Of a DNA stretch of 64,000 bases, positions 34,680 to 45,113 are shown one piece after another. The number at the start of each line of letters is the position of its first letter. Position 1 is the stretch's first letter. The notes under the pieces were generated by a model. The model was not told the DNA's origin. It saw nothing but the letters and a program-made list of their open reading frames with translations, and searched no databases. The position numbers were made by a program, and so were the translations under genes. The stretch is from Chitinophagaceae bacterium (lineage in GTDB: Bacteria; Bacteroidota; Bacteroidia; Chitinophagales; Chitinophagaceae), in contig JAFKGQ010000003.1 in the NCBI GenBank assembly GCA_017307755.1, positions 744,001 to 808,000 of the forward strand, read 5' to 3'.

Positions 34680-36785
34680 ATGGAAGTCAAACGCGATATA
34701 TTATGGAGAGTGTACTTATGCTTCATCGGCATCACCGCCCTTTGCCTGGTGGTGCTTGGTAAAGCATTTTACATCCAACGCGTACAAGGCTCCTACTGGA
34801 GAAGTCTCAGCGACAGCCTTCACCAGAAATTTATCGAATTGGATGCCGAGAGGGGCACCATCTACAGCGAAGACAGCAGCATGCTGAGCACTTCTATCCC
34901 TACTTTTAATATCTACGTCGATTTTGGTGCGGATGGCCTCAGGGAAAAGAATGGCAAACGTTTTTCAGAGAACCTGGATTCGCTATCCCTTTGTCTTGCC
35001 GGTCTCTTTGGCGATCAGTCGGCACAGGCATATAAAAAGGATCTGCAGCGGGGCTATCGCGTCATGGACCGCTATTACCAGCTGCAAGCAGGCCTGAGCT
35101 TTGACCAATATAAAAAACTAAGGAACTTTCCCCTCGTCCGTCAGGGAAGGAATAAAAGCGGTTTTATCGCGGAAGTAAATAATAAAAGATTGAATCCGTT
35201 CGGCTTGCTGGCCAATCGTACCATTGGCCTGGCAAGAGCGAATGCCCAGAATGTAGGATTGGAACGTACCTACGACACGTTGCTGAAGGGGCAGATGGGC
35301 AAGCGGCTTGTCCGTTACATCGCGGGAGGGACGTATGTGCCGGTGGAAGGGTATGAGATCGAGTCAGAGAATGGCAAGGACATCGTCACCACCCTGGATG
35401 TGAATATCCAGGACATTGCGGAGAATGCACTGCTGCGGGGGATGACGGAGAACGAGGCGGAACACGGCACCTGCATCGTCATGGAAGTCGCCACGGGGAA
35501 GATCAAGGCCATCGCCAACCTGGGCCGTCAGTCCGACGGCTCCTATTGGGAGGACCTCAACTATGCCATCCGCGCCACCGAACCCGGCTCTACCTTCAAA
35601 CTGGCCACCATGCTGACCTTACTGGAAGATCATAAGGTAAGGCTTACGGACAACATCGACCTGGAGGGTGGCGTATGGAAGGTGGCCCGCCGTACTGTCT
35701 ATGACTCAGAACCACACGAGAACAAGGTCTTTACAGTAAAACAGGCCTTTGAGATCAGCTCCAATGTAGGCATGGCCAAGCTGGCCTGGGCAAATTATGC
35801 AGGCAACCCTAATGCATTTGTAGAACACCTGAAGAAATTGCACCTCCATCATCCCACGGGCATCGATCTGGTGGGTGAGACAAACCCGATCGTGAAGACG
35901 CCCAAGTCACGTACCTGGAGCGCCACGACGCTGCCCTGGATGGCCTTTGGTTATGAAGTGCTGGTAAGCCCGTTGCAGACGCTTACATTATATAATGCAG
36001 TGGCAAACAACGGCAGGATGATGAAACCCTACCTGGTGAGCGCGGTCCAGGAGTCGGGCATGACAGTGAAAGAAAATGCCCCGGAGACGATGATCGAAAA
36101 AGTATGCAGCGATGCCACGCTTGCACAGCTGCAGGAATGTCTCAACGGCGTCGTGATAGAAGGCACCGCAAAGGACCTCTTCAAAGGCTCTTTTTACAAG
36201 GTGGCCGGCAAAACGGGTACAGCCCTGGTGGCCAACGGCAGCCGCGGCTATGCGGACCACATTTATCAGTCCTCTTTTGCGGGCTATTTTCCCGCTGATC
36301 ATCCGATGTATTCCTGCATCGTCGTGATAAAGAATAAACCCTTTGCAAAAAAATATTATGGCGCCGCGGTTGCGGGACCGGTATTTAAAGAACTGGCCGA
36401 CAAGCTGATGAGCACCGAATCCGGCCCTATGACAGCGGAGGTCCGTCCGATGACCAGGGACAGCGCTCAATTCTTTTATGCAGGCGCGACCCGCGACATG
36501 CAGCATGTGACGCGCACCCTTGGCGTATCGTACATTGACTCGGCAGGCAAAAATGAATGGAGCCGTCTTTATGCATCAGGACAGCTGTCCGTGATGAACG
36601 GCGAAACCGTCACCCGTCAAACCATGCCCGATGTAAAAGGTATGGGGCTGAAAGACGCATTATACCTGCTGGAAAGCATGGACCTGAAAGTAGCGGCAAA
36701 AGGAAGGGGCAAGGTGAGGACACAAAGTATCCCGCCGGGGGCGGCACTAAAAAAAAATGAACCCATATCGATACAACTAAATTAA
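34680..36785 (+). CDS. ftsI: Division transpeptidase FtsI (PBP3-type) with PASTA domain
   Basis: Septal peptidoglycan transpeptidase, 701 residues from the start MEVKRDIL at 34680; an in-frame ATG ten codons earlier lies in ftsL and is less likely. One membrane helix (about 13-30), the pedestal domain, then the transpeptidase domain with nucleophile Ser304 in STFK (304-307), SSN (360-362) and KTG (511-513). At the C-terminus a PASTA domain (about 640-701, MPDVKGMGLKDALYLLESMD) binds muropeptides. PASTA in FtsI is common in Bacteroidota and absent from E. coli. A nine-A run near the end (36749-36757) is noted but seems of no meaning. Confidence 0.96.
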   Translation: MEVKRDILWRVYLCFIGITALCLVVLGKAFYIQRVQGSYWRSLSDSLHQKFIELDAERGTIYSEDSSMLSTSIPTFNIYVDFGADGLREKNGKRFSENLDSLSLCLAGLFGDQSAQAYKKDLQRGYRVMDRYYQLQAGLSFDQYKKLRNFPLVRQGRNKSGFIAEVNNKRLNPFGLLANRTIGLARANAQNVGLERTYDTLLKGQMGKRLVRYIAGGTYVPVEGYEIESENGKDIVTTLDVNIQDIAENALLRGMTENEAEHGTCIVMEVATGKIKAIANLGRQSDGSYWEDLNYAIRATEPGSTFKLATMLTLLEDHKVRLTDNIDLEGGVWKVARRTVYDSEPHENKVFTVKQAFEISSNVGMAKLAWANYAGNPNAFVEHLKKLHLHHPTGIDLVGETNPIVKTPKSRTWSATTLPWMAFGYEVLVSPLQTLTLYNAVANNGRMMKPYLVSAVQESGMTVKENAPETMIEKVCSDATLAQLQECLNGVVIEGTAKDLFKGSFYKVAGKTGTALVANGSRGYADHIYQSSFAGYFPADHPMYSCIVVIKNKPFAKKYYGAAVAGPVFKELADKLMSTESGPMTAEVRPMTRDSAQFFYAGATRDMQHVTRTLGVSYIDSAGKNEWSRLYASGQLSVMNGETVTRQTMPDVKGMGLKDALYLLESMDLKVAAKGRGKVRTQSIPPGAALKKNEPISIQLN

Positions 36786-36808
36786 CCTAATTATTCGCGT
36801 ACAAGGAA

Positions 36809-38275
36809 ATGGCAAGCTTGCAGGACATATTATATAAGGTAAGCATCCGATCGGTGCATGGTAACATGAACCGCGAGATACAGGACATACAGACGGATTC
36901 CAGACGTGTGGGACCGGGTATGCTCTTTATTGCCCAAAAAGGCACTCATACCGACAGCCACCGGTACATATCTCAAGTGATCGACGCCGGGGCTTCTGTG
37001 ATTGTTTGTGAGGATCTTCCGTCTACCCTGGCTGACGACGTCACTTATATACAGGTGGAGAACAGCGCTGCGGCTGCCGGGTACATTGCCCATAATTTCT
37101 ATGGCCAGCCCTCTGAAAAGCTGAAGCTGGTAGGCGTCACGGGCACCAACGGGAAGACCACCATTGTCACTTTATTATATAAACTTTTTACGGCCCTGGG
37201 ATACAAATGCGGTCTGCTGAGCACGGTACAGAACCATGTCGGCGGCAGAGTGGTGGAAGCCACCCACACGACACCGGATACGCTGCAACTCAACCGGCTG
37301 CTGAAAGAAATGGTGGATGAAGGTTGTACCCACGCCTTTATGGAAACCAGCAGCCATGCCATCCATCAACACAGGATCAGCGGACTTTATTACGCGGGAG
37401 GACTGTTCAGCAACATTACACATGATCACCTGGACTATCACAAGACTTTTGACGAATATATCCGGGTGAAGAAGTCATTCTTTGACTCCCTGCCCTCCGA
37501 CAGCTGGGCCATCTCTAATGCAGATGACAAAAGAGGCGGTGTCATGCTGCAGAACACGAGCGCCAGGAAATATTTCTATAGTCTGAAGACCCTCGCTGAA
37601 TTCAAAGGAAAGATCCTGGAGAACAATCTCACGGGGCTTGTCATGACGATCAATGACCAGGAAGTACACTTCCGGCTTATCGGGGAATTCAATGCCTACA
37701 ATCTTCTGGCCGTCTATGGCGCCGCTATTTGTTTGGGAGAAGATAAGAATGAAGTGCTGCGTACGCTCAGTACGCTTACAGGCGCCGAAGGAAGGTTTGA
37801 TTATACGATATCATCCAGGGAAAGGATCATCGGCATCGTGGACTACGCCCATACTCCCGATGCATTGATCAATGTGCTGGCCACTATCCAAAAGCTGAGG
37901 AAAGGACACGAGCAGATCATCACGGTGGTGGGCTGCGGGGGCGACCGTGATAAGACGAAAAGACCCCTGATGGCGGCGGCGGCCTGCGAGTACAGCGACA
38001 AGGCCATTTTTACTTCCGATAACCCAAGGAGCGAAGACCCTGAACAGATATTGTTGGACATGGAGGCCGGGCTTAACACGGCGGCAAAGAGGAAGTACAG
38101 TAAAATCACCGACAGGAAAGAGGCGGTCCGCATGGCCATCAACCTGGCCAGACCGGAAGACATTGTCCTTATTGCCGGAAAAGGGCACGAGAAATATCAG
38201 GAGATAAAAGGGGTGAAATATCCTTTTGACGATAAACAAATTTTGCTGGAGATGTTCGAGTTGCTGGAAAAATAG
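36809..38275 (+). CDS. murE: UDP-MurNAc-tripeptide synthetase
   Basis: Adds the third amino acid to UDP-MurNAc-L-Ala-D-Glu. The 488 residues include the P-loop [10 protein letters not shown] (about 109-118), the carbamoyl-Lys region and the Mur ligase C-domain with [13 protein letters not shown]. The motif SDNPRSEDP (around 410) is the DNPR signature of meso-diaminopimelate enzymes rather than lysine enzymes. The cell wall of this organism should therefore have m-DAP (family knowledge). Confidence 0.97.
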   Translation: MASLQDILYKVSIRSVHGNMNREIQDIQTDSRRVGPGMLFIAQKGTHTDSHRYISQVIDAGASVIVCEDLPSTLADDVTYIQVENSAAAAGYIAHNFYGQPSEKLKLVGVTGTNGKTTIVTLLYKLFTALGYKCGLLSTVQNHVGGRVVEATHTTPDTLQLNRLLKEMVDEGCTHAFMETSSHAIHQHRISGLYYAGGLFSNITHDHLDYHKTFDEYIRVKKSFFDSLPSDSWAISNADDKRGGVMLQNTSARKYFYSLKTLAEFKGKILENNLTGLVMTINDQEVHFRLIGEFNAYNLLAVYGAAICLGEDKNEVLRTLSTLTGAEGRFDYTISSRERIIGIVDYAHTPDALINVLATIQKLRKGHEQIITVVGCGGDRDKTKRPLMAAAACEYSDKAIFTSDNPRSEDPEQILLDMEAGLNTAAKRKYSKITDRKEAVRMAINLARPEDIVLIAGKGHEKYQEIKGVKYPFDDKQILLEMFELLEK

Positions 38276-38307
38276 CATCAGCGCAAGAACGATTAAGATA
38301 TATAAAC

Positions 38308-39588
38308 ATGCTGTATCATTTGTTCGAATGGCTTAAAGGTTCCGGTATCAAGCTGCCGGGGAGCGCCCTGTTCCAGTTTATCACGTTCAGGGTGTTGCTG
38401 GCCGTCCTGTTCTCTCTGATCATCAGCATGATCTTCGGCAAGCGGCTGATCAACTATCTGCTTAAAATGCAGGTAGGCGAGACGGTGCGTGACCTGGGTC
38501 TGGAAGGACAACAGAAAAAGGCGGGTACGCCGACCATGGGTGGATTTATCATCATCCTGGCTATCCTGGTGCCTACTCTGCTGCTGGCCGACCTGCACAA
38601 AGCCTATATACGTCTGATGCTCTTCAGCACTGTCTGGCTGGGTCTGATAGGTTTTATAGACGACTATTTAAAGCTCAGGGCCAAACGTATTGCAAAGGAG
38701 CAGGGCATCCCCTATAAAAAAGGAGATAAGGACGGTCTGGCCGGCTGGTTTAAAATCCTCGGACAGGTGGTGCTTGGCATCGTAGTGGGCGCAACCCTCT
38801 ACTTCAACAGCAATACGACAGTGTATCGAGAATATGTCGGACAGACCCTTCCGGCGGATACAACGGGGTGGAAAACGGTGCAGCTGGGAAAAGAGAAAAA
38901 GGTATTTGTGCCGGCAAAAGAGCCCATTACCACCATTCCTTTTGTAAAGAACCACGAGTTCAATTATTCAAAGTTGCTGCCACAGGCGCTAAGAGGGGGG
39001 ACCTGGATACTTTATGTCGTCATCGTCATTTTTATTGTGACGGCTGTATCCAATGGGGCTAATCTCACGGACGGACTGGACGGCCTGGCAACGGGTGTCA
39101 GCGCCGTCATCGGGATCTGTCTGGGCATTTTTGCCTATGCCAGCGGCAACATCCGATTTGCCGAGTATCTGAATATCATGTATATACCCAACCTGGGCGA
39201 GCTGTCCATCTTTATCGGGGCCCTCATCGGCGCCTGTATCGGATTTCTCTGGTACAATGCTTTCCCGGCACAGGTATTCATGGGTGATACGGGCAGCCTG
39301 ACGCTGGGAGGCATCATTGCGGCCCTGGCCATCATCGTAAGAAAGGAATGGCTGATACCTATATTCTGCGCTGTATTCCTGGTGGAAAGCCTCAGCGTGG
39401 TGATACAGGTGACTTACTTCAAATACACAAAGAAGAAATACGGAGAGGGAAGAAGGGTCTTTTTGATAAGCCCGCTGCATCATCATTACCAGAAACTGGG
39501 ATATCATGAAAGCAAGATCGTAACAAGATTTTGGATCGTGACGATACTGTGCGTGGCATTTGCCATAGCTACGTTGAAGATCAGATAA
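38308..39588 (+). CDS. mraY: Phospho-MurNAc-pentapeptide transferase
   Basis: Makes lipid I by moving phospho-MurNAc-pentapeptide to undecaprenyl phosphate. 426 residues, about ten membrane helices. Signature residues: IDDYLK with Asp118 and Asp119, [12 protein letters not shown] with Asp255 and Asp258, and [15 protein letters not shown] near the end. It is 60-70 residues longer than E. coli MraY because of a periplasmic-side insertion at about 165-230, a known Bacteroidota feature. Followed by a 182-bp gap before murD in which I see no further gene. Confidence 0.97.
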   Translation: MLYHLFEWLKGSGIKLPGSALFQFITFRVLLAVLFSLIISMIFGKRLINYLLKMQVGETVRDLGLEGQQKKAGTPTMGGFIIILAILVPTLLLADLHKAYIRLMLFSTVWLGLIGFIDDYLKLRAKRIAKEQGIPYKKGDKDGLAGWFKILGQVVLGIVVGATLYFNSNTTVYREYVGQTLPADTTGWKTVQLGKEKKVFVPAKEPITTIPFVKNHEFNYSKLLPQALRGGTWILYVVIVIFIVTAVSNGANLTDGLDGLATGVSAVIGICLGIFAYASGNIRFAEYLNIMYIPNLGELSIFIGALIGACIGFLWYNAFPAQVFMGDTGSLTLGGIIAALAIIVRKEWLIPIFCAVFLVESLSVVIQVTYFKYTKKKYGEGRRVFLISPLHHHYQKLGYHESKIVTRFWIVTILCVAFAIATLKIR

Positions 39589-39770
39589 CTGAGTGTGAAA
39601 AACCGCCCCGTAAAGACAACCGCCACAAAGTGGCACTGTTGCTAACTGTATGAGAACAGAAGAAATTGTGGTGCAGTAAACGTCCATACTTATGAAGAAC
39701 CCCCAAAATCCGTCGGATGGTCCGGGGATGATCCGAGCTATCCTGAATAAAGACCGGCAAAGGAGAAGAT

Positions 39771-41111
39771 ATGCAACAACGTTTGGTCATACTGGGTGGT
39801 GGTGAAAGTGGTGTCGGCGCGGCTGTGCTGGCGGCACAGCAGGGTTATGACGTATTCCTTTCCGACGGAGGCGCCCTGAAGGACAACTACCGGCAGGACC
39901 TTCAGCAGCGGAACATTGCTTTTGAGGAAGGCGGACATACGATCGACAAGATCCTCAGTGCAGACGAGGTTGTGAAGAGTCCGGGGATACCGGAGAAAAA
40001 CGAGCTGGTAAAAAAGATAAGAGCGGGAGGGATACCGGTGATCAGTGAGATTGAACTGGCCTATCGCCATAAGGGAGATAGCAGGATCATTGGTATAACG
40101 GGTAGCAATGGGAAGACCACCACTACTGCCCTGACCTATCACATCTGTCGTCACGGAGAGCTGGATTGCGCCCTGGTGGGTAACATCGGTTATTCTTTTG
40201 CGCGGCAGGTGGCGGAGGACCCGAAGCAATGGTATGTGGCGGAGATCAGCAGCTTTCAATTAGATGACATCGTCACCTTCCGGCCGGACGTCGCCATCCT
40301 TACCAATATTACCGAAGACCACCTGGACCGTTATGAATACAAGTTCGAAAATTACATCCGAAGCAAGTTCCGTATCACGATGAACCAAACAAAAGACGAT
40401 CATTTTATTTACAATGATGACGACCCTGTAATAAAAGAAAACTTAAACCAATATCCCATTCATTCAAACCCATTACCATTTACTATGCAACACGAAACCA
40501 ACAAAGGAGGATTTATCAACAAGGGACAAATGAACATCGAGACGGGGAACGAAAAATGGCAGATGAGTATATATGATTTTGCGTTGAAAGGCATTCACAA
40601 TCAATACAACACTATGGCAGCAGGTATCGCGTCGGCCACCGTTGGCATCCGTAAGCAAAAGATCCGTGAGGCGATACAGAGCTTTGAGGCCCTGGAACAT
40701 CGCATGGAATATGTCAGCACGGTAAGAGGGGTGGAGTTTATCAATGACTCCAAAGCCACAAATGTAAACAGTACCTGGTATGCGTTGGAGAGCATGGACA
40801 AACCCACGATACTTATACTGGGGGGGGTGGATAAAGGCAACGACTATTCCCTGATCAGGGACCTGGTAAAGGAAAAGGTCAAGGCCATTGTTTGTATGGG
40901 GGTGGACAACCGGAAGATACACGAAGCCTTTCAGAACGACGTGGCGTTGATGGTCAATACAGCCAGCGCGGAAGAGGCTGTAAAGGCGGCGTTCCATTTT
41001 GCCACGAAAGGGGATGTCGTGTTGCTGAGCCCCGCCTGCGCCAGCTTCGACCTGTTCAAGAATTATGAGGATAGGGGGCGGCAATTCAAAGAGGCGGTGA
41101 GGGATTTATGA
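39771..41111 (+). CDS. murD: UDP-MurNAc-L-alanine:D-glutamate ligase
   Basis: Adds D-glutamate in the cytosolic wall pathway. 446 residues; nucleotide domain (LVILGGGESGVGAAVLA, 4-20), P-loop GITGSNGKTTTT (about 106-117), EISSFQLDDI (about 158-167), NITEDHLDRYE and the C-domain with NDSKATNVNSTWYALE and ILGGVDKGNDYS. It is short compared with MurE but normal. It lies 13 bp before ftsW. Confidence 0.97.
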   Translation: MQQRLVILGGGESGVGAAVLAAQQGYDVFLSDGGALKDNYRQDLQQRNIAFEEGGHTIDKILSADEVVKSPGIPEKNELVKKIRAGGIPVISEIELAYRHKGDSRIIGITGSNGKTTTTALTYHICRHGELDCALVGNIGYSFARQVAEDPKQWYVAEISSFQLDDIVTFRPDVAILTNITEDHLDRYEYKFENYIRSKFRITMNQTKDDHFIYNDDDPVIKENLNQYPIHSNPLPFTMQHETNKGGFINKGQMNIETGNEKWQMSIYDFALKGIHNQYNTMAAGIASATVGIRKQKIREAIQSFEALEHRMEYVSTVRGVEFINDSKATNVNSTWYALESMDKPTILILGGVDKGNDYSLIRDLVKEKVKAIVCMGVDNRKIHEAFQNDVALMVNTASAEEAVKAAFHFATKGDVVLLSPACASFDLFKNYEDRGRQFKEAVRDL

Positions 41112-41124
41112 CTAAAAACATTGA

Positions 41125-42384
41125 ATGAGTAATACGACGACGATAGAAAAAAATCCCTTCGGGGGACTGGGGTCCAGGACCAAGGGCGACAAGGTCATCT
41201 GGACTGCGGTGGTGCTGCTGGCGGTAGTGTCTCTCCTCGTCGTGTATAGTTCCACAGGTCTGCTGGCCTATAAGATGTATAAAGGCAATACGGAGATCTA
41301 TCTTTTTAAACAGTTTGCCTTTATTCTGGTGGGGGTCATGGTGATCTATTTCGCCCACCAGGTGAATTATACGGTCTATTCAAAAGTGGCAAGGATATTA
41401 TTCCTGATATCCATACCATTGCTGGTCTACACCTTGTTCTTTGGCGTGAAGCTGAATGAAGGCAGCCGCTGGATACGTCTGCCGATCATCAACATGACCT
41501 TCCAGACTTCCGACCTGGCCAAGCTGTCCCTGTTCATGTACCTCAGCCGTCTGCTGAGCAAAAAGCAGGATACGATCAAGGATTTTAAAAAGGGATTCCT
41601 GCCGGTGATAGCCCCCGTGGCGGTGGTATGCGTGCTGATCGCACCGGCGAACTTGTCCACGGCCTTGTTGATCGGCGCCACCAGTCTGATGCTCCTGTTC
41701 ATCGGCCGGGTGAGTGCCCGGCATTTATTGCTGACGCTTGGGATTGCACTGATACCAGTAGTGATACTGGTAATGGCGGCCGTTATCCGGCACAAGACGG
41801 ACGGTGGTGTGGTGGAGAAGCCAAAGCCCGGAGAGCGCAGCCGTCTCACCGTCCGGGTGGGTACCTGGGTCAACCGGGTGGAGACATTTATATACGGCGG
41901 CGGGAAAGAGGATAATGACGACAACAATTACCAGGTCAACCAGGCTAAGATCGCCATTGCCAAGGGCGGTATCCTGGGACTTGGGCCTGGCAATAGCCAG
42001 CAACGGAATTTCCTGCCTCACCCTTATTCGGATTTTATATACGCCATTATAATAGAGGAGTATGGTCTGGCGGGCGGGGCGTTCATCGTATTTATCTACC
42101 TGATCTTTTTGCTCAGGAGCATTCGGATCTTTAGGAGATGTCCCTTCGCATTCGGCGCTTTCCTGGCATTAGGGTTGAGCTTTACCCTGGTGATCCAGGC
42201 GCTCGCGAATATGGCGGTGAACGTAAATCTTTTTCCGGTGACGGGCGTAACCCTGCCGCTGGTGAGTATGGGTGGAAGTTCCTTTCTGTTCACCTGTCTG
42301 GCCATCGGCATTATACTGAGTGTGGCCCGTAATGTAGAAAAGGAGGCGTTGGAGGCAAAAGAAAAAGAGGAGGCGGCAGCATGA
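41125..42384 (+). CDS. ftsW: Septal peptidoglycan polymerase FtsW (SEDS)
   Basis: SEDS glycosyltransferase working with FtsI. 419 residues, about ten membrane helices. Recognisable segments: VVYSSTGLLAYKMYKGN, LNEGSRWIRLP, FQTSDLAKLSLFMYLSRLL, the large loop after about 220 with ERSRLTVRVGTWVNRVETF, QVNQAKIAIAKGGILGLGPG, DFIYAIIIEEYGLAGG and the terminal VTGVTLPLVSMGGSS. Its start is 13 bp after murD and its stop overlaps murG by four bases (ATGA). Confidence 0.96.
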   Translation: MSNTTTIEKNPFGGLGSRTKGDKVIWTAVVLLAVVSLLVVYSSTGLLAYKMYKGNTEIYLFKQFAFILVGVMVIYFAHQVNYTVYSKVARILFLISIPLLVYTLFFGVKLNEGSRWIRLPIINMTFQTSDLAKLSLFMYLSRLLSKKQDTIKDFKKGFLPVIAPVAVVCVLIAPANLSTALLIGATSLMLLFIGRVSARHLLLTLGIALIPVVILVMAAVIRHKTDGGVVEKPKPGERSRLTVRVGTWVNRVETFIYGGGKEDNDDNNYQVNQAKIAIAKGGILGLGPGNSQQRNFLPHPYSDFIYAIIIEEYGLAGGAFIVFIYLIFLLRSIRIFRRCPFAFGAFLALGLSFTLVIQALANMAVNVNLFPVTGVTLPLVSMGGSSFLFTCLAIGIILSVARNVEKEALEAKEKEEAAA

Positions 42385-43475
42385 GTAAAAAGATCATCAT
42401 CGCAGGAGGCGGTACAGGTGGTCACATATTCCCAGCCATCGCCATCGCAGGCGCTTTAAGAAAACAAGACCCGGGTATCGAGCTGCTGTTTGTAGGGGCT
42501 AAGGGTAAGATGGAGATGGAGAAAGTACCGCAGGCGGGCTATACGATCGAAGGTATCGATATCGCCGGACTCAACAGAAGCTCTTTGATAAAGAATATTG
42601 GTCTTCCGTTCAAACTGGTAAAAAGTTTTTTCCAGGTGCGGGGTATCATCCGCCGGTTTATGCCGGACGCTGTAGTGGGCGTGGGTGGCTATTCCAGTTT
42701 CCCTGTGCTGCGTGCGGCACAGGCCAAGGGTATCCCCACCTTTATCCACGAGTCCAACTCTTTCGCGGGTAAGGCGAACCAATGGCTGGGGAAAAAGGCG
42801 ACGGCCATTTTTGTGGCAAGTGATGGAATGGAAAAATTCTTTCCAGCTGGAAAGATCAAAATTACGGGCAATCCTGTAAGGGCTAACCTGGCAAAGAACG
42901 CCGTGAGCAGAGATGAGGCGATTCGGTTCTTTGGTCTGGACCCGGCCAGACCGACAGTGTTGGTCACGGGCGGCAGTCTGGGTGCGAAAGGGATCAATGA
43001 AGCAATCGCGGCGGGCGTGGATGAGTTCGGCAAAAATGGGACCCAACTGATATGGCAGACAGGTAAGCCTTTTGCCGCACAGGCGGCGGATTTATGCAAA
43101 GGGAAACCCCTCATCTGGACGGGCGACTTCATCACAAAGATGGAATATGCTTTCCCCGCCGGCGATGTGGTGATCTCGAGGTCGGGAGCGATGTCCATCG
43201 CGGAACTCTGTGTGGCCAGAAAGGCAGTGATCTTCGTACCCTTCCCTTTTGCAACAGAGGACCATCAGACGGTGAATGCGCAGCACCTGGTGAATAAGGG
43301 TGCAGGGCTTTTAATAAAGGACAGTGAGGCAAAAGAAAAATTAGTAGCTACGGCCATTGGGTTACTAAAAGACGAACCAAGGCGGCGCGGGCTGGAAGAG
43401 AACATCGACAAGCTGGCAGTGACAAATGCGGACGAGGTGATTGCCGGAGAAATATTGAGAGCAATCGAATTGTGA
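42381..43475 (+). CDS. murG: UDP-GlcNAc:lipid I N-acetylglucosaminyltransferase
   Basis: Makes lipid II at the inner face of the membrane. 364 residues of the GT28 fold: GGGTGGHIFPAIAIA (about 9-23), VGVGGYSSFPVLRAA (about 95-109), HESNSFAGKANQWLG (about 117-131), and the donor site VTGGSLGAKGINEAI with ISRSGAMSIAELCVARKAVIFVPFPF cut into its usual motifs. Translationally coupled to ftsW by an ATGA overlap. A 149-bp GC-rich gap with hairpins follows. Confidence 0.96.
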   Translation: MSKKIIIAGGGTGGHIFPAIAIAGALRKQDPGIELLFVGAKGKMEMEKVPQAGYTIEGIDIAGLNRSSLIKNIGLPFKLVKSFFQVRGIIRRFMPDAVVGVGGYSSFPVLRAAQAKGIPTFIHESNSFAGKANQWLGKKATAIFVASDGMEKFFPAGKIKITGNPVRANLAKNAVSRDEAIRFFGLDPARPTVLVTGGSLGAKGINEAIAAGVDEFGKNGTQLIWQTGKPFAAQAADLCKGKPLIWTGDFITKMEYAFPAGDVVISRSGAMSIAELCVARKAVIFVPFPFATEDHQTVNAQHLVNKGAGLLIKDSEAKEKLVATAIGLLKDEPRRRGLEENIDKLAVTNADEVIAGEILRAIEL

Positions 43476-43560
43476 TGAATGCAGAAGAGATGACGGTCAG
43501 GAGGTATCGGGGGTGATTGGATCGGGAGAGATGTACAACGATTTAGGGCACCCGGCCCAC

Positions 43561-43593
43561 GGGCCCCGGTGAGCAGCTTGCCTTACCGGGCCC
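43561..43593. repeat. GC-rich hairpin before murC
   Basis: GGGCCCCGGT (43561-43570) pairs with ACCGGGCCC (43585-43593) with one bulged C; a smaller GGCCC-AC-GGGCC hairpin sits just to the left. No T run follows, so it does not look like a terminator. It may slow or divide transcription within the cluster. Confidence 0.45.
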
Positions 43594-43624
43594 GACCGGG
43601 ACAATGATTAAAGGCGGATAAACA

Positions 43625-44986
43625 ATGCTCGAACTAAAGGATATAAAGAAGATTTATTTCATCGGCATCGGTGGAATAGGGATGAGCGCACTCGCGAGAT
43701 ATTTTCGTTTTCACGGGGCAGCCGTCAGCGGATATGACAAGACGGCTACGGTCCTTACCCGTCAACTGGAAAGCGAAGGTATTCCCGTACACTATGAAGA
43801 TGATCCGGAGCAGGCTCCGCATGACGTCGACCTGGTAGTATATACGCCGGCCGTGCCAAAGGACCATAAGGAGCTGCTGTACTATCAGCAGCACAAGTAT
43901 ACTATCATGAAGAGGAGCGAGGTGCTGGGTCTGATCACTCATAGTTCTTTTAATATCTGCGTAGCGGGTACCCATGGTAAGACCACTATTACCACGATGA
44001 TCGCTCATTTATTGCGACATAGCGGTTATGGCTGTAACGCCTTCCTGGGAGGGATCGCTGTCAACTATAACAGCAATTTCTGGAGCGACGAGCGCAATGT
44101 GTGCGTGGTCGAGGCGGATGAATATGACAGAAGCTTCCTGAAATTGAACCCCAATATCGCGGTGATCACGGCCATGGATGCCGACCACCTGGATATCTAT
44201 GGTACGGCAGGGGCAGTGGAACAGGCATTCATCGATTTCTCCGGGAAGATCAAGCCAGGGGGATTGTTGTTGAGCAAGTGGGGTCTGCGCCGGACAAAGG
44301 ACTTGAAGGGAGACAGACACATGACATATTCCCTTCGGATAGGCGCAGCTGATTACCGTGCGATGGACATTGTAATAAAGGACGGTAGCTACCGGTTCAG
44401 GGTCGTGAGCAGAGGTTGGACGCTGGACAATGTCGTACTGAACATGGGCGGTCTGCACAACGTGGAAAATGCTACGGCCGCCATTGCGGTGGCGCATGAA
44501 CTGGGTATCGACGATGATAAGATCAAGGCGGCCGTGGATGACTTCAGGGGAGTAAAGAGGAGGTTTGAATATATCCTCCGGAAAGATGGGCTGATATTCA
44601 TCGACGACTATGCGCATCATCCGGAAGAGTTGCGGGCATTGATCAGTGGTGCGCGGGAGCTCTACCCGGACATGAAATGTACGGTGATCTTTCAGCCGCA
44701 CCTGTTCACCCGGACGAGGGATTTCGCGGATGGATTTGCTGAAAGTCTGGACCTGGCGGATGAAGTGCTCCTCCTGCCCATTTACCCGGCGAGAGAGCTG
44801 CCCATCGAGGGGGTTACCAGTCAGCTGATAGCGGATAAGATGAAGACCGGCAAGGTAGAAGTGGTAGATAAAAAGGAATTATTAGATGTAATAAGAAATA
44901 ATGTATCGGGATTAGTGATCACAGCCGGGGCGGGAGATATCGACGCGTTGATAGATCCGATACGGGAGATATTGGACAAAAAGTAA
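43625..44986 (+). CDS. murC: UDP-MurNAc:L-alanine ligase
   Basis: First amino-acid ligase of the wall pathway. 453 residues: IYFIGIGGIGMSALARYF (about 10-27), P-loop GTHGKTTITTM (about 115-125), EADEYDRSFLKL, ITAMDADHLDIYG, RRFEYI, DDYAHHPEELRA (about 322-333) and QPHLFTRTRDFADGF. It follows murG after the hairpin-rich gap and is separated from ftsQ by 127 bp in which a GACGA/TCGTC inverted repeat lies near 45038-45056. Confidence 0.97.
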   Translation: MLELKDIKKIYFIGIGGIGMSALARYFRFHGAAVSGYDKTATVLTRQLESEGIPVHYEDDPEQAPHDVDLVVYTPAVPKDHKELLYYQQHKYTIMKRSEVLGLITHSSFNICVAGTHGKTTITTMIAHLLRHSGYGCNAFLGGIAVNYNSNFWSDERNVCVVEADEYDRSFLKLNPNIAVITAMDADHLDIYGTAGAVEQAFIDFSGKIKPGGLLLSKWGLRRTKDLKGDRHMTYSLRIGAADYRAMDIVIKDGSYRFRVVSRGWTLDNVVLNMGGLHNVENATAAIAVAHELGIDDDKIKAAVDDFRGVKRRFEYILRKDGLIFIDDYAHHPEELRALISGARELYPDMKCTVIFQPHLFTRTRDFADGFAESLDLADEVLLLPIYPARELPIEGVTSQLIADKMKTGKVEVVDKKELLDVIRNNVSGLVITAGAGDIDALIDPIREILDKK

Positions 44987-45113
44987 GACCTGATTGTGCA
45001 CGGGAACTCATCTACCCGGACACCTTTGTACCCGTCTGACGATCCACCTGGTCGTCGGGCGGGTCTTTAAGGAGACTGGCCGCGGATGAATGACTTGATG
45101 GAAAATGTAATCA

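Noticed and set aside
36749..36757. A second nine-A run, in ftsI, as a frameshift site
   Set aside because: A shift here would only remove the last few residues of the PASTA domain; no domain border lies there, unlike in dnaX.
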